DNA from: Croceivirga sp.
Lineage (GTDB): Bacteria; Bacteroidota; Bacteroidia; Flavobacteriales; Flavobacteriaceae
Assembly: GCA_028284665.1 (NCBI GenBank)
Contig: JANQRG010000048.1
Location: 1 to 64,000 of the forward strand
DNA length: 64,000 nucleotides
Direction: 5' to 3'
This document shows, in pieces, positions 8,392-17,287 of the stretch (positions are counted from its first letter, which is position 1; the number at the start of each line of letters is the position of its first letter). Under the pieces are notes generated by a model. It saw only the letters and a list, made by a program, of their open reading frames with translations. It was not told the DNA's origin and searched no databases. Both the position numbers and the translations under genes were made by a program.

Positions 8392-9483
8392 ATGAAAGCG
8401 ATTTTTTCAAAAAAGGCGTTGCGAAAGTTCTTTTTCCGTTGGATGGTGGTCAACGTGGTTTACCTGATGATCAAAGCTAGCGTAGAACATGAGGGAATTG
8501 GGTTTTCGGACTTTCTTGAACCAACGCCTATTTTCTATTACATCACAGCTTTCCTGTTCTTTATGGTCACCTGGGAGTATAACGATCGGCTAATAAAGGA
8601 ACAAATGAAGCCCGGAAGGAAGGGCCTCAATTTAAAAACCAGTGCTATTGTTTTCGGCAAAACGATGCTATTTTTGGTCCCCCTAACAACAGGGGTCTAT
8701 TATCTTGCGCTTTTTCCATTGAAGGAAACGATAGGGATTATTTGTGAAGACCCCGTTACAGAGTTTTTGGGAAATATATTCAGGGCCTGGCTCCTGGCGG
8801 TTGCGGTCATTTTTGCCAATTTGTTTTATTTCTCATTAAAGCAGAAAGAAGCATTGACCCAGCAAATGGATGACTTGAGACGTGAAATGATGGCCTCACA
8901 ATATGCAACATTAAAGAACCAAATAAGTCCTCACTTTTTATTCAACAGCCTTAATACCCTAACGTCTTTGATGTATGAGGATCGGGATCTCGCTTCGGAT
9001 TTTGTAACCCGACTGGCCAGTAGCTACCGCTATATTTTGGATAATCGGGAACATGATTTAGTTCCGCTTCAGAAGGAATTGGCTTTTTTGGATGCGTTTA
9101 TTTTTATGATGAAGGTGCGACATAAAGAAGCTGTTCAAATTGCTCTGAATATCAATACAAACCGGGAGATGCATGTAATTCCTACCCTTTCTTTACAAAT
9201 GCTGGTCGAAAACGCTTTAAAGCATAATGTGTATAGTAAAGAAAAACCGCTCAAGATTGTGATATCTTCCATACAAGATGATGCTTTGGCCATACGGAAT
9301 AACCTTCAAAAAAGGGAGTTAAAGGAGGCGAGTACAAATGTGGGTATTCGGAACATTAAGAAACGCTACGCATTTTATACGAACAAACAGGTACTGGTTC
9401 GTGAAGAGCAGGAATTCTTTGAAGTTATTATTCCCTTGCTGAATGAGCATATTACCAAAATTGATTTAAAAGCGATTTCCTGA
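8392..9483 (+). CDS. LytS-type sensor histidine kinase
   Basis: A 363-residue kinase with four predicted membrane segments in the first ~150 residues. The phosphoacceptor motif is QISPHFLFNSLNTL (His181), followed by an HATPase-like end with LQMLVENALKHNVY. This is the His_kinase (YpdA/LytS) class, which pairs with LytTR regulators. The start at ATG 8392 gives MKAIFSKKAL; an in-frame ATG at 8383 and a TTG at 8359 are alternatives. Its stop TGA shares one base with the ATG of the response regulator, so the two are co-translated. Signal unknown. Confidence 0.9.
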   Translation: MKAIFSKKALRKFFFRWMVVNVVYLMIKASVEHEGIGFSDFLEPTPIFYYITAFLFFMVTWEYNDRLIKEQMKPGRKGLNLKTSAIVFGKTMLFLVPLTTGVYYLALFPLKETIGIICEDPVTEFLGNIFRAWLLAVAVIFANLFYFSLKQKEALTQQMDDLRREMMASQYATLKNQISPHFLFNSLNTLTSLMYEDRDLASDFVTRLASSYRYILDNREHDLVPLQKELAFLDAFIFMMKVRHKEAVQIALNINTNREMHVIPTLSLQMLVENALKHNVYSKEKPLKIVISSIQDDALAIRNNLQKRELKEASTNVGIRNIKKRYAFYTNKQVLVREEQEFFEVIIPLLNEHITKIDLKAIS

Positions 9484-10238
9484 TGAAGGCTGTTATTGTG
9501 GAAGACGAGGAATTTGCTGCACGGAGATTGGGACAGATGGTCGCAGAACTTGCCCCCGAAATTACAGTAGAGGCTACGATCAGTTCAGTGGAAAGTGGTG
9601 CCAGGTGGTTTTCGCAGCACGGACCCCCTGACTTGATTTTCCTGGATATTCAGCTGAATGATGGTTATGGGTTCGATATTTTGGATGCGTTGGAAGATCA
9701 TCCCCCGGTAATCTTCACTACGGCATATAACGAGTTTGCAATTCGGGGATTCAGGTACAATGGACTGGATTATTTGTTAAAACCCATAGTAAAGGATGAC
9801 TTAAAAAGAGCGCTTGAAAAATTTAAGAAGAATATCACGCGGAATGGTCAGGGAAGTGCAGAAAACCTGGAACAATTAAAACAACTCTTTCACAAAGAAT
9901 ACAAACATCGCTTTATGGTGAAGGTGGGCAATATGTTTAAGTCGTTCAATGTAGAAGATATTGCGTATTTCAAGTCACATGAAGGGCTGATTTGCCTATA
10001 CACTCATTCCGGGCAGACCTATCCTATTGAATACACCATTGACCAGTTAGAGCACATTTTAAACCCCATACATTTTTTCAGGATCAACAGGAAATTTATG
10101 GTTTCGGTACAATCTGTGGTAGAGATCCACAGCTATTTCAACAGCCGCTTGTTACTAAAAATACTGCCCAAAGAAGAGGAGCAGGTGATTGTTTCTCGCG
10201 AACGCACCACCAATTTTAAGCGATGGTTGGATATGTAA
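9483..10238 (+). CDS. LytR/AlgR-family (LytTR) response regulator
   Basis: A 251-residue regulator. The receiver domain spans ~1-120 with acidic pocket EDEE (7-10), phosphoacceptor Asp55 (LIFLDIQL), the TTAYNEFA switch and Lys in YLLKPI. The LytTR DNA-binding domain spans ~145-250 (MVKVGNMFKSFNVEDIAYF, then HFFRINRKFMV). It is the partner of the upstream kinase, with which it shares one base. Likely targets include the divergent TonB operon. A strong terminator follows directly. Confidence 0.92.
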   Translation: MKAVIVEDEEFAARRLGQMVAELAPEITVEATISSVESGARWFSQHGPPDLIFLDIQLNDGYGFDILDALEDHPPVIFTTAYNEFAIRGFRYNGLDYLLKPIVKDDLKRALEKFKKNITRNGQGSAENLEQLKQLFHKEYKHRFMVKVGNMFKSFNVEDIAYFKSHEGLICLYTHSGQTYPIEYTIDQLEHILNPIHFFRINRKFMVSVQSVVEIHSYFNSRLLLKILPKEEEQVIVSRERTTNFKRWLDM

Positions 10239-10270
10239 AAACCCCCGCAATATTGCAGGGGTCTTTTTTC
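10239..10270 (+). terminator. Rho-independent terminator after LytTR regulator
   Basis: A GC-rich hairpin (ACCCCCGCAA loop TTGCAGGGGT) starts at the stop codon of the response regulator and is followed by a run of T. The next gene is convergent, so the hairpin may serve both directions. Confidence 0.85.
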
Positions 10271-10299
10271 TTTCTTCTAAAAGCGAAGCGTTCTAAATT

Positions 10300-11616
10300 C
10301 TAATATCTATAATACTCCGGTTTGTAAGGTCCTTCCACTTTAACCCCAATGTAGCTGGCCTGGTCTTCTTTTAATTCCGTCAGCTCCGCTCCTAAACGCG
10401 CCAGGTGCAGTTGCGCTACTTTCTCATCCAAATGTTTAGGAAGGGTGTATACTTCGTTTTTGTACTTGTCCCTGTGGTTCCACAGTTCAATTTGTGCCAA
10501 GGTCTGATTGGTAAAAGAATTACTCATCACAAAACTGGGGTGACCGGTGGCACAACCAAGGTTAACCAGCCTTCCTTCGGCCAATACGATGATGTCTTTT
10601 CCATCAACAGTGTACTTATCCACTTGAGGCTTAATTTCGTCCTTGGTATCCCCGTAATTTCCATTTAACCAGGCCATATCTATTTCATTGTCAAAGTGAC
10701 CAATGTTGCAGACGATGGCCTTATCTTTTAACACCCGAAAATGTTCCTCTCTCATGATATCCTTATTGCCTGTAGCGGTTATGACCACGTCGGCATTACC
10801 CACAACGGTTTCCAACTTTTTAACCTCGTACCCATCCATACAGGCCTGTAATGCGCAGATCGGGTCTATTTCAGTAACGGTAACAATTGCGCCGGCTCCC
10901 CGGAAGGATGCTGCCGTACCTTTACCCACATCACCATAGCCGGCAACCACTACTCGTTTTCCAGCTAACATGGTATCGGTAGCCCTTCGTATGGCATCCA
11001 CAGCACTTTCTTTACAGCCGTATTTATTGTCAAACTTGGACTTGGTCACCGAATCGTTAACATTAATTGCGGGCATAGGGAGCGTTCCATTTTTAAATCG
11101 CTCATACAAGCGGTGCACCCCGGTGGTGGTTTCTTCCGAAAGGCCCCGGATTCCTGCGGTCAACTCCGGATACTTATCCAGCACCATATTGGTCAGATCC
11201 CCGCCATCGTCCAGGATCATATTTAATGGTTGGCGTTCTTCTCCAAAAAATAAGGTCTGCTCTATACACCAATCAAACTCTTCCTCTGTCATTCCTTTCC
11301 AGGCATAAACGGGAATTCCGGCGGCTGCAATCGCAGCAGCAGCATGATCTTGTGTTGAGAATATATTACATGAACTCCAGGTAACTTCAGCGCCGAGGGC
11401 AACCAGTGTCTCAATTAAGACTGCGGTTTGTATGGTCATATGTAAGCAGCCCGCAATTCGAGCTCCTTGCAAAGGTTGCTGCGCTTTGTATTCTTCCCGT
11501 AAGGCCATTAAGCCAGGCATTTCCGCCTCGGCTAACCTGATTTCTTTGCGGCCCCAATCCGCTAAGGCCATATCTTTTACCTTAAACGGGACGTAAGGAA
11601 TGGTACTAGTGCTCAT
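10300..11616 (-). CDS. ahcY: Adenosylhomocysteinase
   Basis: A 438-residue enzyme that hydrolyses S-adenosylhomocysteine to adenosine and homocysteine in the cytoplasmic methyl cycle. The NAD-binding loop [10 protein letters not shown] and the segment [18 protein letters not shown] are diagnostic. Other landmarks are [16 protein letters not shown] near the start and the family C-terminus ending YKPEYYRY. The length is normal for bacterial AhcY. It stands alone, with a Bacteroidetes-type promoter box 40 bases upstream. No odd features. Confidence 0.97.
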   Translation of the reverse strand: MSTSTIPYVPFKVKDMALADWGRKEIRLAEAEMPGLMALREEYKAQQPLQGARIAGCLHMTIQTAVLIETLVALGAEVTWSSCNIFSTQDHAAAAIAAAGIPVYAWKGMTEEEFDWCIEQTLFFGEERQPLNMILDDGGDLTNMVLDKYPELTAGIRGLSEETTTGVHRLYERFKNGTLPMPAINVNDSVTKSKFDNKYGCKESAVDAIRRATDTMLAGKRVVVAGYGDVGKGTAASFRGAGAIVTVTEIDPICALQACMDGYEVKKLETVVGNADVVITATGNKDIMREEHFRVLKDKAIVCNIGHFDNEIDMAWLNGNYGDTKDEIKPQVDKYTVDGKDIIVLAEGRLVNLGCATGHPSFVMSNSFTNQTLAQIELWNHRDKYKNEVYTLPKHLDEKVAQLHLARLGAELTELKEDQASYIGVKVEGPYKPEYYRY

Positions 11617-11655
11617 ATTGTTTTTTTTGATTTAACTTATAGCAATTTGCGAGTG

Positions 11656-11663
11656 CAAAGATA
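11656..11663 (-). promoter_or_regulatory. Bacteroidetes -7 box (TATCTTTG) for ahcY
   Basis: On the minus strand TATCTTTG, a perfect TAnnTTTG match, lies 40 bases before the ahcY ATG. A TTTTG element lies just upstream. Confidence 0.6.
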
Positions 11664-11685
11664 CAAAATTGCCTAGGGAATAGCC

Positions 11686-12321
11686 GTGCCACTTTATAAA
11701 ACCATAACAGTCTCCGAAAACACCACACTCTACATTTGGAAAGTTGAGGAAAGTGAATCGTATTTGGCGAAGAACGTGGTATTAACCGCACATTGTAAAA
11801 GGCGGATGGAAGGAATGAAATCCCAAGTGCATCGCAGGGCGTTTTTGAGTATCCGTCATCTGTTGGCCTTAGCAGGTTACGAAGACAAACACCTTTTTTA
11901 TGACCAATTTGGCAAGCCGCATTTGGTGGATGGCAATCATATCTCCATAACGCATTCCCACGAATTTACCGGGATCATTGTAAGCAAAACCCATGAAGTG
12001 GGGATCGATATTGAGAAACAGCGTGAAAAAATATTACGGATTGCGCATAAATTCACTCCTGTTGAAGAGTACCGGACCATTGCAAATACCTCAGCCCTTA
12101 TCCAAAAACTGACGATCGTTTGGGGGGCGAAGGAATCGCTTTATAAGATCTATGCACAACCCGGGTTGAGTTTTTACAAACATATTGATGTGAATGACTT
12201 CAGCATGGACAGTGCGCAAACCACTGCAGAAATCAATTATAAGGGAGCTATTTCCCTTTACGAAGTATTCTTTCTGGAGTTCGAGGGATTTACCTGTACC
12301 TACGCGCTTCGTTTTACTTAA
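11686..12321 (+). CDS. 4'-phosphopantetheinyl transferase superfamily protein
   Basis: A 211-residue protein with the two signature motifs of Sfp/AcpS-like transferases: GIDIE (106-110, Mg2+ ligands) and WGAKESLYK (146-154). The ISITHS segment at 86-91 is also typical. It should move the phosphopantetheine arm from CoA onto a carrier protein. No carrier protein or synthase gene is nearby, so it is probably the general ACP/secondary transferase. It is divergent from ahcY with a 69-base gap and may run into the following operon (40-base gap). Confidence 0.87.
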   Translation: MPLYKTITVSENTTLYIWKVEESESYLAKNVVLTAHCKRRMEGMKSQVHRRAFLSIRHLLALAGYEDKHLFYDQFGKPHLVDGNHISITHSHEFTGIIVSKTHEVGIDIEKQREKILRIAHKFTPVEEYRTIANTSALIQKLTIVWGAKESLYKIYAQPGLSFYKHIDVNDFSMDSAQTTAEINYKGAISLYEVFFLEFEGFTCTYALRFT

Positions 12322-12361
12322 TACTTTTCATTAGTTTAGCCCGGCACTTCAAAACAGGATT

Positions 12362-12622
12362 ATGGAAATATCTGTTGAACTTACCTTAACCCCATTGCAG
12401 GATGATTTTGAGCCCCCGATCATCAATTTTATAAAAGCACTTCGGGCTTCGGGACTTACGGTTTTGGAGAACCCGCTGAGTACTCAGGTTTTTGGATCGT
12501 TTGATGCAGTAATGCAACTGTTGACTGCAGAAATAAAAACAGCTTTCGAAGCAACGGATAATGTAGTGTTGCAAATGAAGGTGGTTAAGTCGGATAGAAG
12601 CGATTATGAACCCCATTTTTGA
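12362..12622 (+). CDS. Thiamine-binding (MTH1187/YkoF-like) protein
   Basis: An 86-residue ferredoxin-like protein resembling the thiamine_BP family (start MEISVELTLTPLQDDF, centre PLSTQVFGSFDAVMQLL, end KVVKSDRSDYEPHF). Members bind thiamine or related molecules in the cytoplasm. It overlaps the PnuC-like gene by 17 bases, so they are co-translated. This neighbour argues that the transported vitamin could be thiamine rather than nicotinamide riboside. Confidence 0.7.
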   Translation: MEISVELTLTPLQDDFEPPIINFIKALRASGLTVLENPLSTQVFGSFDAVMQLLTAEIKTAFEATDNVVLQMKVVKSDRSDYEPHF

Positions 12623-13244
12623 TTTTTTCCTGGAAACCTATAGGGGCAAGGAAACCTACATTATTATACTTGAGGCGGTCGTTTTTGTAGCAGGGATACT
12701 AAGTGTTTGGTTCGCCAAAAAGGAGAATATTTGGGTATATCCCACAGGCCTGGTGGCAACGGTCATTACAGTATACCTCTTTCTTAGGGATGGCCTTCTG
12801 GGGGACATGATCATGAATTTTTATTGGTCCGTTATGAGTGTTTATGGGTGGTGGAACTGGGCACGGAAAAAAGACGATGAAACAATCGTCAAAATTTCAA
12901 GAACCACAACAAGGGAAAAAATAATTGGGGTTGGACTATTTCTAGTGACTATGATGATCAACTACACCGTTTACAGGATTTTTGGCTATGCCATAGGCCC
13001 TTCAAACTACGTGGATATTTTTACTTCTGGGATCTTTTTTACAGCAATGTGGTATATGGCGATCAAGAAATTGGAAAGTTGGACATTATGGATCTTTGCT
13101 GATATTATAACAGTGCCGTTATATGCGTATCGGGGCTGGGGCATGTTATCTTTACAATACGTAATTTTCACCGTTTTGGCTATTCAAGGCTATAATGCAT
13201 GGAAAAAAAGCTTGGGCAAGCGCCCTCAGACCTTGTTAAAGTAG
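12606..13244 (+). CDS. PnuC/PnuT-family vitamin transporter
   Basis: A 212-residue inner-membrane protein with seven or so hydrophobic segments and the aromatic PnuC landmark MNFYWSVMSVYGWWNW. PnuC-type proteins carry nicotinamide riboside, thiamine or riboflavin by facilitated diffusion, with trapping by a cytoplasmic kinase. Here the upstream gene is thiamine-binding-like while the downstream gene is a NadR-type kinase, so the substrate is ambiguous. No riboswitch precedes the operon. It overlaps the kinase gene by 46 bases. Confidence 0.88.
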   Translation: MNPIFDFFLETYRGKETYIIILEAVVFVAGILSVWFAKKENIWVYPTGLVATVITVYLFLRDGLLGDMIMNFYWSVMSVYGWWNWARKKDDETIVKISRTTTREKIIGVGLFLVTMMINYTVYRIFGYAIGPSNYVDIFTSGIFFTAMWYMAIKKLESWTLWIFADIITVPLYAYRGWGMLSLQYVIFTVLAIQGYNAWKKSLGKRPQTLLK

Positions 13245-13762
13245 TCCTTTTTGGACCGGAATCTACCGGTAAGACAACCTTGTCTCGGGATTTGGCCAAT
13301 CATTTTGATACGGTTTGGGTACCGGAATATGCTCGGGAATATCTCCAGGAAAAATGGGATAAGGAAAAAAAAGTATGTGAACCTCAAGACCTATTACCTA
13401 TTGCGTACGGGCAGATGCGGCTGGAAAACGAATTGGCCAAAAAAGCAAACAAGGTCCTGATCTGTGATACCGATCTATTGGAAACCAAAGTGTATTCAGA
13501 GGCCTATTACGTAGGGCATTGTGACCCAATTCTGGAAGAATACGCACTACAAAATCAATATGACCTGTATTTACTGACGTATATCGACGTGCCATGGGAA
13601 AAGGATGATTTGCGTGATAAGCCGGGGGAACGGGAGCGGATGTTTACGTATTTTAAGGAAACGCTCGAAAAATATGAGCGGAATTTCGTTACTTTAAAAG
13701 GAGATAGGGAAAGGCGCCTACTGGCCGCAATTCAACATATCCAAAAACTAATAGCACAATGA
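13199..13762 (+). CDS. NadR-like P-loop kinase (ribosylnicotinamide kinase type)
   Basis: A 187-residue ATPase/kinase with Walker A GPESTGKTT (19-27), the VPEYAREYL lid/substrate segment, ICDTDLLETKVY and YLLTYIDVPW. This matches the kinase domain of NadR, which phosphorylates nicotinamide riboside, but without the adenylyltransferase domain. With PnuC it would trap the imported nucleoside. The start overlaps pnuC by 46 bases, and the stop overlaps the next gene by 4. Kinase activity on a thiamine-type substrate cannot be excluded. Confidence 0.82.
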   Translation: MEKKLGQAPSDLVKVVLFGPESTGKTTLSRDLANHFDTVWVPEYAREYLQEKWDKEKKVCEPQDLLPIAYGQMRLENELAKKANKVLICDTDLLETKVYSEAYYVGHCDPILEEYALQNQYDLYLLTYIDVPWEKDDLRDKPGERERMFTYFKETLEKYERNFVTLKGDRERRLLAAIQHIQKLIAQ

Positions 13763-15297
13763 TCGACTTTACCGCAAAAGATGTACAGCAGCTTGAGGAA
13801 AAAGGAATCTCTAAGGAGAAAATAACCGACCAAATAGCCACTTTTAAGGAGGGAATTCCCTTTGTTAAGCTAAAAAAAACAGCCATAGTAGGTGATGGAA
13901 TACACCAGTATACCAAAGAAGAGCAAAATGCACTGATAACGTTTTTTGAGACGCATAAAAGGGAGTTATCACTGCTAAAATTTGTTCCGGCATCAGGGGC
14001 TGCCTCCAGGATGTTCAAAGCGATGTATAATTTTTTAGAGGTGTATTCCCCGGATCAGGGATCACTGGAAGAGTATCTAGATACATCGGGAGATAAAGCG
14101 GTAAAGCAATTTGTAGAGCAGATAACACATTTGCCGTTTTATGATGAGATTATGATGCGTATAACCGGTAGCTACAGTTCAGAAGGTGAAAAGGTGTGCC
14201 AATTTGTTAAAACGATGCTTTCCGAAGATGGATTGAACTACGGTTTTTACCCTAAAGGCCTTTTGCTTTTTCACAGGTACGATGAAGGTGCGGTAACCCC
14301 ATTTGAAGAACATTTAAAAGAAGCTTCCTATTACGCAAAAACGCAGGGACAGGCCCAACTTCATTTCACCATTTCCGTGCAACATGAGGAACTGTTCAAA
14401 GTAGAAGAAGCCAAGGCAACACCTAAGATCTCGGAGAAAACAGATACTACATTTACCGTTTCCTATTCCAATCAAAAGCCGTCTACCGACACCTTGGCGG
14501 TTACCCTGGAAAATGTGCCTTTTAGAAATGCAGATGGCACTATTTTGTTTCGGCCGGGGGGGCATGGAGCACTAATTGAAAATCTAAATGACCAGGAGGC
14601 CGATGTCATATTTATCAAAAACATCGACAATGTCGTGGTGGAGTCGAATCTGAATGCCGTGGCCGACAGCAAGAAAATGTTAGCGGGCGTTCTCCTGAAA
14701 GTGCAACAAAAAGCATTCACTTTTGCAAAAGCACTGGAGGAAGAGGAGGTAACGTCTCATTTGCTGAAAAATGTAAAGGGGTTCCTGGAACAAGAACTAA
14801 ATGTTCGCCTTCCGGAGAACTATGATTCGTTCAGCGTAAATGATCAAGTAGCAATATTGAAGGACAAAATCAATAGACCTATCCGGATATGTGGAATGGT
14901 CAAAAACGAAGGCGAGCCCGGGGGAGGGCCATTTTGGATCCAGGACAAAAATGGCAATATTTCGTTGCAGATCATAGAATCCGCACAGGTTGATATGGAT
15001 AATCATGATCAGGTTGCTATCTTCAAAAATTCTACGCATTTCAATCCGGTAGATTTGGTATGTGGGGTAAAGAATTACAAAGGGGAGAAGTACCAGTTGC
15101 TAAACTTCGTAGATGCGAAACAAGGATTTATCACCGAGAAGACCAAGGAGGGCAAGGCATTAAAGGCACTGGAACTGCCCGGGCTGTGGAATGGGGCAAT
15201 GGCCTTTTGGAATACCCTCTTTGTTGAAGTGCCTTTGGTAACCTTTAATCCTGTAAAAACGGTAAATGATCTGCTAAAACCGTCTCATCAGGTGTAA
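13759..15297 (+). CDS. DUF4301 family protein
   Basis: A 512-residue cytoplasmic protein recognised as the DUF4301 family of Bacteroidetes. Landmarks: FVPASGAASRMFKAM near residue 80, LFRPGGHGALIENLN near 260, and GMVKNEGEPGGGPFW near 380. The first two resemble the GxGxR and GGHGAL sugar-binding loops of nucleotidyltransferase-like folds (UDP-sugar pyrophosphorylase relatives), so a sugar-nucleotide role is possible. It is coupled (ATGA overlap) to the kinase gene. Its role in that operon is unknown. Confidence 0.8.
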   Translation: MIDFTAKDVQQLEEKGISKEKITDQIATFKEGIPFVKLKKTAIVGDGIHQYTKEEQNALITFFETHKRELSLLKFVPASGAASRMFKAMYNFLEVYSPDQGSLEEYLDTSGDKAVKQFVEQITHLPFYDEIMMRITGSYSSEGEKVCQFVKTMLSEDGLNYGFYPKGLLLFHRYDEGAVTPFEEHLKEASYYAKTQGQAQLHFTISVQHEELFKVEEAKATPKISEKTDTTFTVSYSNQKPSTDTLAVTLENVPFRNADGTILFRPGGHGALIENLNDQEADVIFIKNIDNVVVESNLNAVADSKKMLAGVLLKVQQKAFTFAKALEEEEVTSHLLKNVKGFLEQELNVRLPENYDSFSVNDQVAILKDKINRPIRICGMVKNEGEPGGGPFWIQDKNGNISLQIIESAQVDMDNHDQVAIFKNSTHFNPVDLVCGVKNYKGEKYQLLNFVDAKQGFITEKTKEGKALKALELPGLWNGAMAFWNTLFVEVPLVTFNPVKTVNDLLKPSHQV

Positions 15298-15328
15298 CGA
15301 AGTTTCTTAAATTCTCTAAGAACAGGCC

Positions 15329-15377
15329 GTGTAATTTTTACACAGGTCTTACCTGTATCTATACATTTTTACACAGC
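15329..15377. promoter_or_regulatory. Overlapping palindromes and direct repeats upstream of secreted-protein gene
   Basis: GTGTAAtttTTACAC (15329-15343) overlaps ACAGGTcttACCTGT (15342-15356), and TTTTTACACAG recurs at 15335 and 15366, 31 bases (three helical turns) apart. This lies 130-175 bases before the gene at 15504, where activator sites for sigma-54 promoters usually are. An imperfect sigma-54-like element, TTGGCAC then TCAC, lies at about 15450-15465 but its -12 part is weak. An NtrC-type regulator is encoded downstream. Confidence 0.45.
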
Positions 15378-15503
15378 TATTCCCAACTATTTATTTTTTA
15401 ATCTGCTGAAAAACAAATGATTATGTTTTTATTGTTAGGTCCATGACCTTTGGCACCATTTTCACGCCATGTAGGGAAATGTTTAATCTAAAATTCAATA
15501 GAC

Positions 15504-15803
15504 ATGAAAAAACTATTTATTACCATCGTTTTGCTAAGCTGCGGAATACTTACAGAGGCTGCTACAACACCAATTTTGAAAACTGAAATAGTCAAAATCG
15601 AAGTTGAGCAGGATTTCAAGGAAATCAGTGTTTCTGATCTACCTGGGGCTGTTACGGAAGCATTTGCGAAGGATTACGCGGGAGGAACCATTAACAAAGC
15701 CTATGTGAATGATGCCGGTCAATATAAATTGGAAGTATCTCTTGAAGATGGCTCCACAGGGGCTTTGTATGCTGATGCTGAAGGGAATTGGATAAGTATG
15801 TAA
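15504..15803 (+). CDS. Small secreted PepSY-like protein, copy 1
   Basis: A 99-residue protein with a signal peptide (~1-19) and one small domain: DLPGAVTEAFAKDYAGG, then YKLEVSLEDGS, then YADAEGNWISM. This resembles the PepSY-like/DUF2874 (BLIP-like) domains of Bacteroidetes periplasmic proteins. It has its own upstream palindromes and a perfect terminator, so it is expressed alone and perhaps strongly. A paralogue lies at 20335 on the other side of the two-component genes. Function unknown. Confidence 0.75.
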   Translation: MKKLFITIVLLSCGILTEAATTPILKTEIVKIEVEQDFKEISVSDLPGAVTEAFAKDYAGGTINKAYVNDAGQYKLEVSLEDGSTGALYADAEGNWISM

Positions 15804-15836
15804 ATCATTTGGGCAACAATTTCAGTTCATCGGACG

Positions 15837-15868
15837 GGTAGGGTGTTTAACACACCCTACCTTTTTTT
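15837..15868 (+). terminator. Strong Rho-independent terminator
   Basis: A perfect 10-base stem, GGTAGGGTGT with ACACCCTACC, and a 5-base loop are followed by seven T. It ends the 15504 transcript before the regulator gene. Confidence 0.9.
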
Positions 15869-15934
15869 ATGAATTTTTTAGAATGTTTCCGGGGAGGTAT
15901 CATCGTATATTTAAGGTAACCCTAGATCAGTAAA

Positions 15935-17287
15935 ATGCCAGAAATCTTAATCATTGAAGATGATATTCCCTTTTGTAAACTATTAGAGCGTTTTCTACAG
16001 CGACACGGCTTTAAGATTACTACCACCCATTCCGCTAAAGATGCTAGCAGTAGACTTCAAGCTACTATGTTTTCTCTAATTATTACTGACCTAAGGTTGC
16101 CGGACCTTAGCGGAATACAGCTTTTAGAAAACATCAAAAAAACACATTCAAATGTCCCTGTTGTGGTAATGACCCTTCATGCTGAAGTAACCTCAGCGGT
16201 TACCGCAATGAAAAAGGGTGCTTTTGATTATATCGCAAAGCCTTTTACCCCGGAAGAATTGCTCCTTGTTATAAAGAGTGCTCTCAGCTCTGGTCGTGGA
16301 ACCCAATCTATTCAAAACAGCACTGATCGGATAGCAAATAGCAATAGACAACATTCAGTAGGAATCTATGGGATCAGTGAGGCTGCAAAACAACTTCAGG
16401 AATATGTGCAACTGGTAGCTCCTACAAACATGTCGGTATTAGTTTCGGGGGAAAGCGGTACAGGAAAAGAAGTAATTGCCAGGCAAATCCATGATCATAG
16501 CAAAAGAGCGGGACAAGAATTTATAGCTGTGGATTGTGGGGCAATTCCCAAAGAATTGGCGACCAGTGCGTTTTTTGGTCATACCAAGGGAAGTTTTACC
16601 GGAGCGACCGAGGAAAAATTAGGGCATTTTGAAGCTGCCAATAAAGGAACTCTCTTTCTGGATGAGATTGGAAATCTTTCGTATGAAAATCAAATTCAAC
16701 TGCTCCGCGTGCTGCAGGAACGAAATATAAAGCGTCTTGGAAGTACTCAGGAAATAGCGGTTGATGTCAGAATAATTGCCGCTACCAACGAAGACCTAAA
16801 ACGGCGGGTGTATCAGGGTAAATTTAGAGAAGATCTGTTTCATAGGCTTAACGAGTTTTCCATTGAGATGCCCAGTTTGAGGGATAGAGTAGATGATTTA
16901 TCCCTTTTTTGTTATCATTTTCTCGAAAAGGCCAACGAACAACTACAACGAGAAGTTCAAAGATTCTCTCCCGAGGTTGAAGTGGCCTTTAAAAAGTACA
17001 GATGGCCCGGTAATTTGAGAGAATTACAGAATGTAATTAAGAGAGCAGTTTTGCTAACGCAAGGTACAACCATTGAGAAGGGGGTGTTACCTGATCCCCT
17101 GATTTCGGAAACAGAATGGGATGGAAACGAAGAGAATGCTATATTTTCCAAGATGGAGTATGAAAAAAAACAAATCCTGCGGGTACTGGAACATACCAAT
17201 TTTAACAAAACAGAAGCGGCCAAGCTATTACAGATAACCCGTAAGACGTTGTACAATAAGATTAATCAATACAATATGGATGTTTAG
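15935..17287 (+). CDS. NtrC-type sigma-54-dependent response regulator
   Basis: A 450-residue activator. Receiver domain ~1-120 with Asp52 as phosphoacceptor and Lys in AKPF. AAA+ domain ~145-380 with Walker A GESGTGKE (172-179), the sigma-54 contact loop as GSFTGA (219-224, a Ser for the usual Ala) and Walker B LFLDEIGN (240-247). A Fis-type helix-turn-helix closes the protein (NKTEAAKLLQITRKTLYNKI). It should activate sigma-54 promoters when phosphorylated, most likely by the convergent hybrid kinase, whose gene overlaps its 3' end by 26 bases. Confidence 0.95.
   Translation: MPEILIIEDDIPFCKLLERFLQRHGFKITTTHSAKDASSRLQATMFSLIITDLRLPDLSGIQLLENIKKTHSNVPVVVMTLHAEVTSAVTAMKKGAFDYIAKPFTPEELLLVIKSALSSGRGTQSIQNSTDRIANSNRQHSVGIYGISEAAKQLQEYVQLVAPTNMSVLVSGESGTGKEVIARQIHDHSKRAGQEFIAVDCGAIPKELATSAFFGHTKGSFTGATEEKLGHFEAANKGTLFLDEIGNLSYENQIQLLRVLQERNIKRLGSTQEIAVDVRIIAATNEDLKRRVYQGKFREDLFHRLNEFSIEMPSLRDRVDDLSLFCYHFLEKANEQLQREVQRFSPEVEVAFKKYRWPGNLRELQNVIKRAVLLTQGTTIEKGVLPDPLISETEWDGNEENAIFSKMEYEKKQILRVLEHTNFNKTEAAKLLQITRKTLYNKINQYNMDV

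Noticed and set aside
15449-15465. Canonical sigma-54 promoter
   Set aside because: The -24 part TTGGCAC fits but the -12 dinucleotide GC is not at the right spacing, so it is only listed as a weak candidate.
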